64,000 nucleotides of DNA from Dielma sp000508965 (lineage in GTDB: Bacteria; Bacillota_I; Bacilli_A; Erysipelotrichales; Erysipelotrichaceae), in contig BAHV02000001.1 in NCBI GenBank assembly GCA_000508965.1, positions 124,001 to 188,000 on the forward strand, written 5' to 3'. Under the pieces are notes generated by a model, which worked only from the letters and a program-made list of their open reading frames with translations, ran no database searches and was not told the origin of the DNA. This document shows, in pieces, positions 16,130 through 23,848 of this stretch. The first letter of the stretch is position 1; each line of letters begins with the position of its first letter. Both the position numbers and the translations under genes were made by a program.

Positions 16130-17044
16130 CTACAGAATGCCGATAGCGGCAAGAATAATTAATGAAATAGTGAGTACGATCATACCGCGGGTAATCTTTA
16201 AGCCCTTCTTATCAAAGTAGAAGTATAATGCCAATACAGTTGCCAGTGGCAGGATACCCGGCAGGATCTGATTCAGAATATCCTGAATGACGAATTCCTT
16301 CTGATTGATGACAAATTGCAGTGAACTTGACACTTTAACGTATTGGGCCGCCATGATACCCATCATATATAAGCCTAATACACCTAATGCATTGATCAAT
16401 GTCTTGATCTTAGCCCCCGTCATGATTTCTTTAGCAGCATTCCGGCCTAATGAATAGCCCATTTTTGTAAATAAGTATCCATAAATAAATGTTGCCGTAG
16501 CAAAGCATAGGAATGGCAGAACTGCACCCAGACCATTGCCTGCCTGTGCATAAGGCAAGAAGATTGCGATAAAAATATATTGAACGGTCCCTGAGTCAAT
16601 AGCATCACCGATACCAGCTAAAGGCCCCATCAAACCTACCTTTGTGTTATTGATCATCGTGACATCTACTGCCTCTTCAGGACGGCCTTCAGCAAGTGCC
16701 TTAGCTCTTGATTCCTCAAGGGAAATTGCAATACCTGTCAATGTACCGCCGCCCCAGCATGCCTGAGTGTTAAAAAACATCAGATGTCTTTGATAAGCTT
16801 CCGCCAGCATTGCTTTATCTTTATATAATTTTTTCAATGACGGCATCATACCGAATAAGAAGGATGGCGCAAGCATACGGTCATAGGTATGCGGAACTTC
16901 ATTTGCCCACCACCATCTGAACCATGATTTCATTAAATCTTTATTTGTGATTTTTTCAGGAGCGTTTTCAGGTTTAGTCATTACGCTGGTATCAGCTGTG
17001 ATATTCCCTTCTTCGTCCATATATTGTTTGATATAAGCATCCAT
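16130..17044 (-). CDS. PTS system mannose family EIID
   Basis: The 304-residue membrane subunit pairs with EIIC. It shows the family motifs FFNTQACWGGGTLTGIAISLEE and GLMGPLAGIGDAIDSGTV, and C-terminal hydrophobic segments. The N-terminal extension of about 30 residues (MDAYIKQYMDEEGN...) is longer than in many EIID proteins. The start at 17044 is preceded by AAGGAGGAC. It is 18 bases after EIIC. Confidence 0.93.
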   Translation of the reverse strand: MDAYIKQYMDEEGNITADTSVMTKPENAPEKITNKDLMKSWFRWWWANEVPHTYDRMLAPSFLFGMMPSLKKLYKDKAMLAEAYQRHLMFFNTQACWGGGTLTGIAISLEESRAKALAEGRPEEAVDVTMINNTKVGLMGPLAGIGDAIDSGTVQYIFIAIFLPYAQAGNGLGAVLPFLCFATATFIYGYLFTKMGYSLGRNAAKEIMTGAKIKTLINALGVLGLYMMGIMAAQYVKVSSSLQFVINQKEFVIQDILNQILPGILPLATVLALYFYFDKKGLKITRGMIVLTISLIILAAIGIL

Positions 17045-17062
17045 TTTCCATGTCCTCCTTGT

Positions 17063-17824
17063 TTATTCCTGTGTCTTACTTGTAAACATAACGTACATTG
17101 CGGCGAAGATACAGCCGAAGATCGCATAAGTTACAGTATTGATTCCCAGAGAGCTGAAAGATACGCTCATGAAGTATGCAAGGAAGAAGAAAATAAGCAG
17201 ACTCTTCTTACCGATAACATGCATAATAACAGCAATACCTAATGCTGCAAGACCGCCGCCGACAACACTTAGAATGTGGAACAATGGTCCGCTTGAAACG
17301 CTGTTTACTACATCAGCGATTACCGGAGCACCATAGAACAAGGCAATAAATGTCAATGGAACAAATAAGCAGAATGAGATAATCGTTGGAATACCCATGA
17401 TAGCAAATGTCAATCCGCGGTCATCTGCATTAGCCGCTGCGTTATCCATCCATTTAGTAAATAAAGTATTCAAGAAGAATCTGAATTGGTATAAATAAGA
17501 ACCTAATAGACCTACAGGTACTGCAATAGCAACAGCTTCTTCAGGACTTAAGTTACCTAACAAAGCTACCGGAACTGAAATAGCGGCAGCAATAGCCGGT
17601 TCAGACGGCAATGTTCCGCCCGGCGCAACAGCGCCCATATAAATCAATTGGATGGTTGCAGTTACAACCATAGCGTCAGCTACATTACCCATAACTACAC
17701 CTACTACAAAACCAGTCATCAATGGGCTAAATCTTAGTGTCAAGGTCGCATAACCTAAGGCACGTGACTCGACTAATGCAACCCAAATAGCAATTAGCAA
17801 AGCCTGCACAGCAGTTAATTCCAT
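17063..17824 (-). CDS. PTS system mannose/sorbose family EIIC
   Basis: This 253-residue polytopic protein opens the operon on the minus strand. It has the EIIC-Man pattern: early GYATLTLRFSPLMTGFVVG, then LIYMGAVAPGGTLPSEPAIAAA, which is strongly conserved in the sorbose/mannose family. AAAGGGAGGATTTTATT precedes the ATG. The gene is divergent from an RpiR regulator 411 bases away, a likely controller. Confidence 0.93.
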   Translation of the reverse strand: MELTAVQALLIAIWVALVESRALGYATLTLRFSPLMTGFVVGVVMGNVADAMVVTATIQLIYMGAVAPGGTLPSEPAIAAAISVPVALLGNLSPEEAVAIAVPVGLLGSYLYQFRFFLNTLFTKWMDNAAANADDRGLTFAIMGIPTIISFCLFVPLTFIALFYGAPVIADVVNSVSSGPLFHILSVVGGGLAALGIAVIMHVIGKKSLLIFFFLAYFMSVSFSSLGINTVTYAIFGCIFAAMYVMFTSKTQE

Positions 17825-18235
17825 AATAAAATCCTCCCTTTCATGGAATAAGTAATGGTTCTATTTCTACTGAGATGTGATGATATAGAAACAGAATCAA
17901 AAGTAAACGCTACTAGCCAGTTCCCACAACCGGTACCATAACTGAAGAACTGAATCATTCATATTAAAATGTAAGCTCTTTCAGTTACTTCATATTTTTA
18001 TATTAACACAAAATATTTTTTTGTAAATAGATTTTATAAAAAAATTTATTTTTATTTTGTTCTCTGTAAATTGTCATAAACTTCTTATTTTACGCATAAT
18101 ATTCATTATTAACTGTATTTATGAAACATCCTAGTAATTAGACAGCAATTTGGCCGACTCTTTACGCTAAATTTTTTTTGTGATATTATTAATATATAAA
18201 AAAATTATTTTGTTTCATTCAGAGGCGGTGAAAAT
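17825..18235. promoter_or_regulatory. Divergent control region between PTS operon and rpiR-like gene
   Basis: No gene is seen in these 411 bases. The region is A/T-rich in its right half. AACTGAA is repeated directly at about 17941-17955 and occurs inverted as TTCAGTT near 17987, possible RpiR sites. A cre-like sequence, AAGTAAACGCTACTA, at about 17901-17915 matches 13 of 15 consensus positions. Neither promoter could be fixed with certainty. AGAGGCGGTG precedes the rpiR-like ATG. Confidence 0.5.
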
Positions 18236-19090
18236 ATGACACAAGAAAGTGTACGTCTGAAAATCAAATCGATATATCGTGATTTGAGTGTTAAGGAAAA
18301 AAGTATTGCAGATTACATTCTTAAAAATCCGAAACAAGTATCACGCAGTACGATCAATGAATTATCTAATGAGCTTGGAATTGCTGATTCTACCTTTTTC
18401 CAATTTACTCGCAAGCTGGGCTATTCAGGCTTTAAAGATTTCAAAATTGCTCTGCTTACAGAAGAGTTTGATGCGGAAATCTCAATTCATGAGAACATTT
18501 CTAAAAGTGATAATGAAATCATGATTGCAAGAAAAGTATTTGATTCCACAATTCAATCATTAGAAGACACTAAAAAGCTGATCGATCCTGAAAGCTTTAA
18601 AAAAGCGGCTGACATTCTCCTTTCATCGAAAGAGACTAGCTTTTTTGGTTTGGGCGGATCAAATGTAATTGCTCAGGATACTTATCATAAATTTCTTCGA
18701 TCACCCATCAAATGTAATTGGACTTCAGATTATCATATGCAGCTGATGTATGCTTCTATGCTTACAAGTGAAGACTGTGCCTTTGTTATTTCCCATACGG
18801 GTATCACTAAAGAAGCCATTCAATTAGCGAAATGTGTAAAAGAAAATGGCGCAAAATTAATCGTTGTAACCAGTTATCCATTATCGGCCTTAGCTAAAAT
18901 GGCTGATGTTGTTTTCATATCTATGGCCGAGGAAACTTCTTATCGTTCTGAAGCGCTATCGTCACGCATTGCTCAGCTGGCAATTATTGACGCGATCTTT
19001 GTGATTGTCATGTTCCATGATGAAAAGCGCTCTAATGAGTCATTAAAGAAGATTCGTCATGCGATAGCGATTACTAAAGACAGCGTTTAA
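18236..19090 (+). CDS. RpiR-family transcriptional regulator
   Basis: The 284-residue protein has an N-terminal HTH_6 domain (about 1-75, STINELSNELGIADSTFFQFTRKLGY) and a SIS sugar-phosphate-binding domain (about 125-260, FFGLGGSNVIAQD and VISHTGITKEAI). Such regulators respond to phosphosugars. It is divergent from the mannose-family PTS/gnd operon, so it probably controls that operon with a sugar or acid-sugar phosphate as signal. Gluconate PTS operons in lactic bacteria also have RpiR-type regulators, which agrees with a gluconate-type substrate. Confidence 0.9.
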   Translation: MTQESVRLKIKSIYRDLSVKEKSIADYILKNPKQVSRSTINELSNELGIADSTFFQFTRKLGYSGFKDFKIALLTEEFDAEISIHENISKSDNEIMIARKVFDSTIQSLEDTKKLIDPESFKKAADILLSSKETSFFGLGGSNVIAQDTYHKFLRSPIKCNWTSDYHMQLMYASMLTSEDCAFVISHTGITKEAIQLAKCVKENGAKLIVVTSYPLSALAKMADVVFISMAEETSYRSEALSSRIAQLAIIDAIFVIVMFHDEKRSNESLKKIRHAIAITKDSV

Positions 19091-19144
19091 AAGAAATTGT
19101 AGTTTTATTTTGCAGTGCCTAATTTTATTTTAGCTTGAAAATTA

Positions 19145-19162
19145 TGCTATAATAGGTGCATG
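19145..19162 (+). promoter_or_regulatory. Extended -10 promoter that ends at the TetR start codon
   Basis: TGCTATAAT at 19145-19153 is an ideal extended -10 element. The ATG of the TetR gene is at 19160, only 6 bases further, which is where transcription should begin. No good -35 is seen, as is normal for extended -10 promoters. A leaderless transcript is implied. Confidence 0.6.
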
Positions 19163-19720
19163 AAAAAACATTCAAATAAAGATAAAATTCTTGAACAAGT
19201 AAAATTATTGATGGATGAAGATGCCTTCGGCACCATGACGGTAAGGGAAATATGCGGACGTGCTGACGTATCAATCGGCAGCTTTTATCATCACTTCAAA
19301 TCAAAGGAAGATTTAATTATGGAACTCTTCCGCATTAGTTCTAAAAGAGCGGAAGAAAATCAGCGGCTGAATATGAATGATGAAAATGAGTGGAAAAACC
19401 TTGATGCCTATATCTTATTCCAGATAAAACTGCTGGAAGAAACGCCAATTGATCGTTTGAAGTATATTTATACATATAATTTGAATCATTATCAGCCGAC
19501 GGCGTTAGCGCCTAATCGTGATATCATTAAAAGCCTGCTGACGCGGGCACAAGCAAAAGGACAAATGAATCAGCAGCTCACTGTTGAAGAAAGTCTGGAA
19601 CATATCTTTGCCTTGATCTTGGCCAATTCAATAAATTATTGTATGCAGAATGCACAGTATGATATAAAGAAACAGCTGCTGGATCAGATTCACCATCTTG
19701 TAGTCTTAATCAGCGCTTAA
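19160..19720 (+). CDS. TetR/AcrR-family regulator
   Basis: The 186-residue protein has a classic TetR HTH at about 20-50: MTVREICGRADVSIGSFYHHFKSKEDL. The C-terminal part is the variable ligand domain. The start at 19160 cannot move downstream without cutting helix 1, yet it lies at the expected transcription start, so the mRNA may be leaderless. It converges on the flavoprotein lipoprotein gene, whose promoter carries a perfect palindrome; this TetR is the nearest candidate to bind there (inference). Confidence 0.88.
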   Translation: MKKHSNKDKILEQVKLLMDEDAFGTMTVREICGRADVSIGSFYHHFKSKEDLIMELFRISSKRAEENQRLNMNDENEWKNLDAYILFQIKLLEETPIDRLKYIYTYNLNHYQPTALAPNRDIIKSLLTRAQAKGQMNQQLTVEESLEHIFALILANSINYCMQNAQYDIKKQLLDQIHHLVVLISA

Positions 19721-19724
19721 AACA

Positions 19725-19770
19725 AAAAGAGTCTCAGTGAAACGCCTGCGTTATCCTGGGACTCTTTATT
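19725..19770. terminator. Bidirectional terminator between tetR-like gene and flavoprotein gene
   Basis: AAAGAGTCTCAG pairs with CTGGGACTCTTT (12 bp, one G-T pair), with A and T runs on the outer sides, so it works in both directions. Confidence 0.9.
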
Positions 19771-19781
19771 TAATGTACTAT

Positions 19782-21566
19782 TTATTTATTAGCTTTTGCA
19801 TATTCGGCTGCTGTTTCACCGGCAATACGTCCCATAGTGACAAAAGACTGAATTGCTGTACCGCTGCCTGGGTATTCTTTATCGATCAAATCACCGCTGC
19901 TGACTTCACCTGCCGCGTACAAGCCTTGAATTACCGAACCGTCTTCACGAAGAACTTCAGCATTTAAGTTTGTTTGAGGGCCTGCGAATGTACCTGCGGT
20001 ATTCATGGTACAGCGAATCGCGTAAAAAGGCGCGCTGTCAACACGGCTCATCAATTCTGCATTCTTCCCAAAGTCATCGTCGATACCCTTAGCCGTCAGT
20101 TCATTATAACGGGCAACTGCGTCACTTAATTTCACAGCATCCATACCGGTCTGTGCTGCCAGTTCTTCCAATGTATCCGCGGTATAGCCAATACCTTCTT
20201 CAATGGATTTGGTAATGTTTTCACTGCTCATTGTATCATCCAGAATAATGAAGAATTCAGGTGCATTGGTTTCTCTTAAAACAATTGGTGTTCTTACTGG
20301 TCTAGGCGCTGATTCATCCATAAACCGTTCACCTTGAACACTTACAAATAAACCAGAGTATGTAAACAGATCGGCCATCGCAGAACCGTAAGGGAGGATC
20401 TGAGCGATTGCACTGTCATTGCCGATAATTTTAGCTCCGATGTCTCTAGCCATAATCAAACCGTCACCCTCATTGCCGGCACCGACATTTGTTCTCGAAT
20501 CAGCATAAGAAGGGGAATATTCAGCTTTTAATTCAGGGCTGCGGTCATAGCCGCCGGTAGCCAGTATAACAGCCGCGGCATTGATGAGTATCTTATCGCC
20601 ATTACTTTGAGCAGCTTCAACACCTACTACCGCATTATGTTCATCAACAATTAATTTTTCACCGCGTGTTTCCATCATAATCTCTACACCGGCATCCTTA
20701 GCTGCCTGTGCCAGCGGTGTAATGAAGCCCTGACCGCTGCCGCTGGCTGCATTTAAGCCGCGGTTAGGCGTCATTTCCGGATTAGGAGTATCAATTACCG
20801 CTGAGAATTCAACACCATTTTCAATCAGCCAATCGATATTGGCACTGGAATGATCAGCAATCATGCGCAGTTTATCTTCATTAACCTTGCCATTGCCCAA
20901 TTTAATTAAGAAATCCGCAAATTGTTCCGGTGTATCCACAATCCCCTGTTCACGCTGAAAAACACTGTCAGCCGCTAAGATTTTACCGCCAGACAGAGAT
21001 GTGCTGCCGCCCAGCACCGCTGTTTTTTCAATCAGCAAAATCTGTTGACCGGTTTTAGATGCCTCAACAGCTGCTGACAAACCGGCAACGCCGCCGCCGA
21101 CAATGACAATATCAACATTCTTTTCAATAACTTCTGAAGTTTTATCCTCTTTTTCAATTGGCTTCTTTAAAGCTTCAATATCAGCACCAGCTGCACTTAA
21201 CGCTGCTTCTGCTGCTGATAAGATTGCCGTTGATGTTTCCGTAGCACCGGAAATTGTGTCAATCGCCAATGATTGATAATCAACGATCAAATCTGGAAGA
21301 TCAGCCAGCGGTTTATCAGAAATCCCCGCTGTCTCCTGATGTTCAATAACACTTACGCCAGTGATTTTATGATCCTTAACCGTTACTGCCAGTTTCAAAT
21401 CACCGCCATGGCCGCTGCCGCTGCCTTCATAACTGCCGTCAGCAACATTCTCTAAGCCATTTTTTACATCGCCTATCTCTGGTGCCGGATCTTTAGCAGT
21501 GCAGCCGCTCATCGAGAAAAACAGTGTCAGCGACAATAAAGCCGCCAAAATTTTACTAGATTTCAT
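19782..21566 (-). CDS. Surface flavinylated flavoprotein reductase (lipoprotein)
   Basis: The 594-residue protein starts with a lipoprotein signal (lipobox SMSGC, Cys22). An FMN-binding domain follows (about 42-130) with the ApbE flavinylation motif DTISGATETS (Thr109). Then comes an FAD-binding fumarate-reductase-type domain (about 150-590, IVGGGVAGLSAAVEAS). Such proteins reduce organic acceptors outside the membrane using electrons from a flavin chain. The fumarate reductase motif HHTMGG is replaced by MNTAGTFAGP, so fumarate is unlikely to be the substrate. A sigma-A promoter with a palindromic operator lies upstream. Confidence 0.88.
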   Translation of the reverse strand: MKSSKILAALLSLTLFFSMSGCTAKDPAPEIGDVKNGLENVADGSYEGSGSGHGGDLKLAVTVKDHKITGVSVIEHQETAGISDKPLADLPDLIVDYQSLAIDTISGATETSTAILSAAEAALSAAGADIEALKKPIEKEDKTSEVIEKNVDIVIVGGGVAGLSAAVEASKTGQQILLIEKTAVLGGSTSLSGGKILAADSVFQREQGIVDTPEQFADFLIKLGNGKVNEDKLRMIADHSSANIDWLIENGVEFSAVIDTPNPEMTPNRGLNAASGSGQGFITPLAQAAKDAGVEIMMETRGEKLIVDEHNAVVGVEAAQSNGDKILINAAAVILATGGYDRSPELKAEYSPSYADSRTNVGAGNEGDGLIMARDIGAKIIGNDSAIAQILPYGSAMADLFTYSGLFVSVQGERFMDESAPRPVRTPIVLRETNAPEFFIILDDTMSSENITKSIEEGIGYTADTLEELAAQTGMDAVKLSDAVARYNELTAKGIDDDFGKNAELMSRVDSAPFYAIRCTMNTAGTFAGPQTNLNAEVLREDGSVIQGLYAAGEVSSGDLIDKEYPGSGTAIQSFVTMGRIAGETAAEYAKANK

Positions 21567-21587
21567 AGAGTCCCTCTTTTCTTACTA

Positions 21588-21632
21588 GAACATGTTCGGT
21601 TTCATTGTAGAAGATAACAACATTTTTGTCAA
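21588..21632 (-). promoter_or_regulatory. Promoter with palindromic operator for the flavoprotein gene
   Basis: On the minus strand, TTGACA (21627-21632), 17 bases, then TACAAT (21604-21609) form a near-ideal sigma-A promoter. The perfect palindrome GAACATGTTC (21588-21597) covers the expected start of transcription, a typical repressor site. The nearby TetR is the first candidate to bind it. Confidence 0.75.
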
Positions 21633-21647
21633 TACTATCACAAGTAT

Positions 21648-21682
21648 AAAAAAATAAAGACAGCCTTTAAATAAGACTGCCT
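21648..21682 (-). terminator. Terminator after the UPF0309 gene
   Basis: On the minus strand AGGCAG pairs with CTGTCT (one G-T pair), followed by TTATTTTTTT. Confidence 0.6.
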
Positions 21683-21698
21683 AATTATTGCACTAAAT

Positions 21699-22436
21699 CT
21701 AATCTTTCTTTCTGTTAATGATGTACTTATCAAACAATACCTTATTGAACTCATCAGCATTATCCGCATTGCTGCTTCTGAATACCGGAATTTCTTCCAT
21801 GCCGTCATCGATGCATTTTTGAATAAAGGCAGACATCATAGCCTGCAGCATAAAGCATGACATAATTGTTGATACAGGTCCTGTTGAGATGAACTCATTA
21901 TGTTTAATGCTTGCATCACCTAAAGGACCGCGGTTATCAAGAATTACATCAGCATATTCAAATAGCCGTTTGCCGCTTGGATGTCTGGATGCGATATTCT
22001 TTGAGTGTTCAAGAGATGTTACGGCAATGATCTTAGCCCCTTTTTCCTTTAAGCGCTTTGTGTACTCCACAACTAAGCCATTACGGCCGGAATTGCTTGA
22101 AACAATGACTACATCATCGGCCTTCACATGATATAAATGTTCCAAGACATCGGCATATTCCGGAATTCGTTCAATCGTCGTACTCTTAGTCGGATGTGTT
22201 AGAAGAGTCAATTCAATCTCAACAATCGGCACAATCTTCGCATAACCGCCGGCCCGGGCATAAAGATCCTGTCCCATCATGTGTGAATGACCGGTGCCGA
22301 ATGCATAGATCGTACCGCCTTGTTTTTCACAGCTGAATAACAGCTGAGCCGCCTGCTCAATCGCATCTTCATCATGCTCCTTCACATCATTCAGACGCTT
22401 TGTAATTTCATTATAATATTGTTCAAGCAGACTCAT
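21699..22436 (-). CDS. SIS-domain protein, UPF0309 family
   Basis: This 245-residue cytoplasmic protein belongs to the SIS_2 sugar isomerase group (UPF0309). Motifs: YAFGTGHSHMMGQDLYARAGG near residue 40 (phosphosugar loop), VVIVSSNSGRNGLVVE near 110, and SIKHNEFISTGPVST near 180. Relatives are thought to handle amino-sugar or other phosphosugars; the reaction is not known. The ATG directly follows the stop of a small membrane frame and uses AAGGAG located in that frame, so the two are translationally coupled. Confidence 0.88.
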   Translation of the reverse strand: MSLLEQYYNEITKRLNDVKEHDEDAIEQAAQLLFSCEKQGGTIYAFGTGHSHMMGQDLYARAGGYAKIVPIVEIELTLLTHPTKSTTIERIPEYADVLEHLYHVKADDVVIVSSNSGRNGLVVEYTKRLKEKGAKIIAVTSLEHSKNIASRHPSGKRLFEYADVILDNRGPLGDASIKHNEFISTGPVSTIMSCFMLQAMMSAFIQKCIDDGMEEIPVFRSSNADNADEFNKVLFDKYIINRKKD

Positions 22437-22580
22437 TTACGCATCCTCCTTCTTTCTTAATTTACAGCACGGGCAATGCTTCATTTCTTCCGGTGCAATC
22501 AACATAAAACCAACCGCTGTCCCCACTGCCACACCCAGCAGCACACCTGCTGTCAGCCAGCAAATTTTTTTCTTCGACAT
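22437..22580 (-). CDS. Small membrane protein with Cys-rich tail, coupled to UPF0309 gene
   Basis: A 47-residue frame starts at 22580 after AAAGGAGATCTGTT. The product has a basic start (MSKKK), one glycine-rich membrane helix (about 6-28) and a tail with HCPCC followed by KLRKKEDA. The stop touches the ATG of the SIS gene, and its last codons hold that gene's ribosome site. A promoter (TTGTAT, 17 bases, TATGAT) lies upstream. It is too short for most gene callers. The single helix followed by a charged tail recalls YtxH-like proteins; function is unknown. Confidence 0.75.
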   Translation of the reverse strand: MSKKKICWLTAGVLLGVAVGTAVGFMLIAPEEMKHCPCCKLRKKEDA

Positions 22581-22609
22581 AACAGATCTCCTTTCGCTTT
22601 ATATTTCCT

Positions 22610-22655
22610 ATCATACACCAAAACCCCTTGCGATACAATTGGATTCCCTTATAAT
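22610..22655. promoter_or_regulatory. Overlapping divergent promoters
   Basis: On the plus strand TTGCGA (22628-22633), 16 bases, TATAAT (22650-22655) serve the ceramidase-like gene. On the minus strand TTGTAT (22633-22638), 17 bases, TATGAT (22610-22615) serve the small membrane frame and the SIS gene. The two -35 elements overlap. Confidence 0.7.
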
Positions 22656-22673
22656 TAAGGATAAGGGAGTGAT

Positions 22674-23771
22674 ATGATGCGAGCAGCTTCAGTCTCATTT
22701 TGTTTTACACCGGATCATGCAATCTATCTTAACGGTTATGAAAAAAGGCGCTGTCTGTCAGACGGTGTGCATCAGGATTTAAAGGCTGCCGTGTTATTGC
22801 TTGAGGATGTAGAAAAAACAGCGATTATCAGCTTTGACTTATGTGGTATTGACCAGGATCTGATTCAGCGGATTGCCCGCTTCAGCAATTTTTCCGTTGA
22901 TCAGCTTTTTGTCTGCGCTACACATACACATTCTTCACTGAATGAATTTCCGCTCTATTTATCTTTTGGTCAGCTTGCGATGCGTTCACCGGATGAAACT
23001 ATCCGCAGTGAGCTGGCACGTCAAACTGCTAAAGCGCTGCTTAAAGCAGAAACAGAGCTTGAGGAAGTAACCCCTTATTCAAAAGTCGCGCAGGCAGCCG
23101 GACTTTACGCCAACCGCAATGATCCAAATGGTTTAGTCGATCGTTTTTTAAACCTGCTTCTGTTTCAAACTCGGGATGGGCGCAATAAAGGCTGTATTCT
23201 GCATTTTAATGCCCATCCTACCGTACTTGATTATCATAATACATTTATTTCACCGGATTTCATCGGCACAACCCGCAATTTAATGGAAGCTCAGTTTCAT
23301 TGCCCGATCACTATGATCAACGGTGCCTGTGCGGATGTCAGTACCCGCTTTACCCGCCGTGATGCCAGTATCGCGGAATGTGAGCGAATCGGTACAGAAC
23401 TCTATCATCGAATCAGTGACTGCACCGATTTGAAAAAACTTGATCCTACAATTTCACTAAAACATCGAATTTATCAGACAGCTGCCTGCTTCTATCTGCC
23501 GGAGCTTAAGATGGATCTTTCAATTCTTGAAATAGATGAACTGGTACTGTTTGGTTTTCCCGGTGAGATCAGCGTCCGCTTTTCCCGGGAAATTAAAAAG
23601 CTGTTTGATGAGCGGCGGGTGTTGGTCTGTGGTTATACGAATGACTATCTTGGCTATTTCATTGATAAAGAGGATGCCAGAGATACATATGAAGCCAAAA
23701 TCTGCACGCTTCAGCCTGAGGAAAGCACGGCTTTTATTGAATGGTTAAAAACAACCCTTACAAAAATGTAA
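22674..23771 (+). CDS. Neutral/alkaline ceramidase-like protein (N-terminal domain family)
   Basis: The 365-residue protein resembles the N-terminal domain of neutral/alkaline ceramidases: an early metal-site region ISFDLCGID, then CATHTHSSLNEFP near residue 82, and LHFNAHPTVLDY near 180, all rich in the expected histidines. NGACADVSTRFTRR near 220 fits the family NGxxGDxxP region but is modified. There is no signal peptide, so it should be cytoplasmic, unlike secreted ceramidases. Two adjacent ATGs (22674, 22677) follow AAGGGAGTGAT. The substrate is unknown. Confidence 0.75.
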   Translation: MMRAASVSFCFTPDHAIYLNGYEKRRCLSDGVHQDLKAAVLLLEDVEKTAIISFDLCGIDQDLIQRIARFSNFSVDQLFVCATHTHSSLNEFPLYLSFGQLAMRSPDETIRSELARQTAKALLKAETELEEVTPYSKVAQAAGLYANRNDPNGLVDRFLNLLLFQTRDGRNKGCILHFNAHPTVLDYHNTFISPDFIGTTRNLMEAQFHCPITMINGACADVSTRFTRRDASIAECERIGTELYHRISDCTDLKKLDPTISLKHRIYQTAACFYLPELKMDLSILEIDELVLFGFPGEISVRFSREIKKLFDERRVLVCGYTNDYLGYFIDKEDARDTYEAKICTLQPEESTAFIEWLKTTLTKM

Positions 23772-23780
23772 GGGTATTGT
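23750..23780 (+). terminator. Terminator overlapping the end of the ceramidase-like gene
   Basis: ACCCTTAC at 23754-23761 pairs with GTAAGGGT at 23768-23775, and the stem includes the stop codon. It is flanked by AACA and TTGTT. Confidence 0.75.
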
Positions 23781-23848
23781 TATCCAAAGCAATGGCTTAG
23801 AAACAAGCAAACGGATACAATAAAGACAAGGAAAGAGAGGTTTGTTCT

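Noticed and set aside
22462..22698. 78-codon minus-strand frame at the SIS/ceramidase gap
   Set aside because: It overlaps the promoters and the better-supported 47-residue membrane frame, and lacks a ribosome site.
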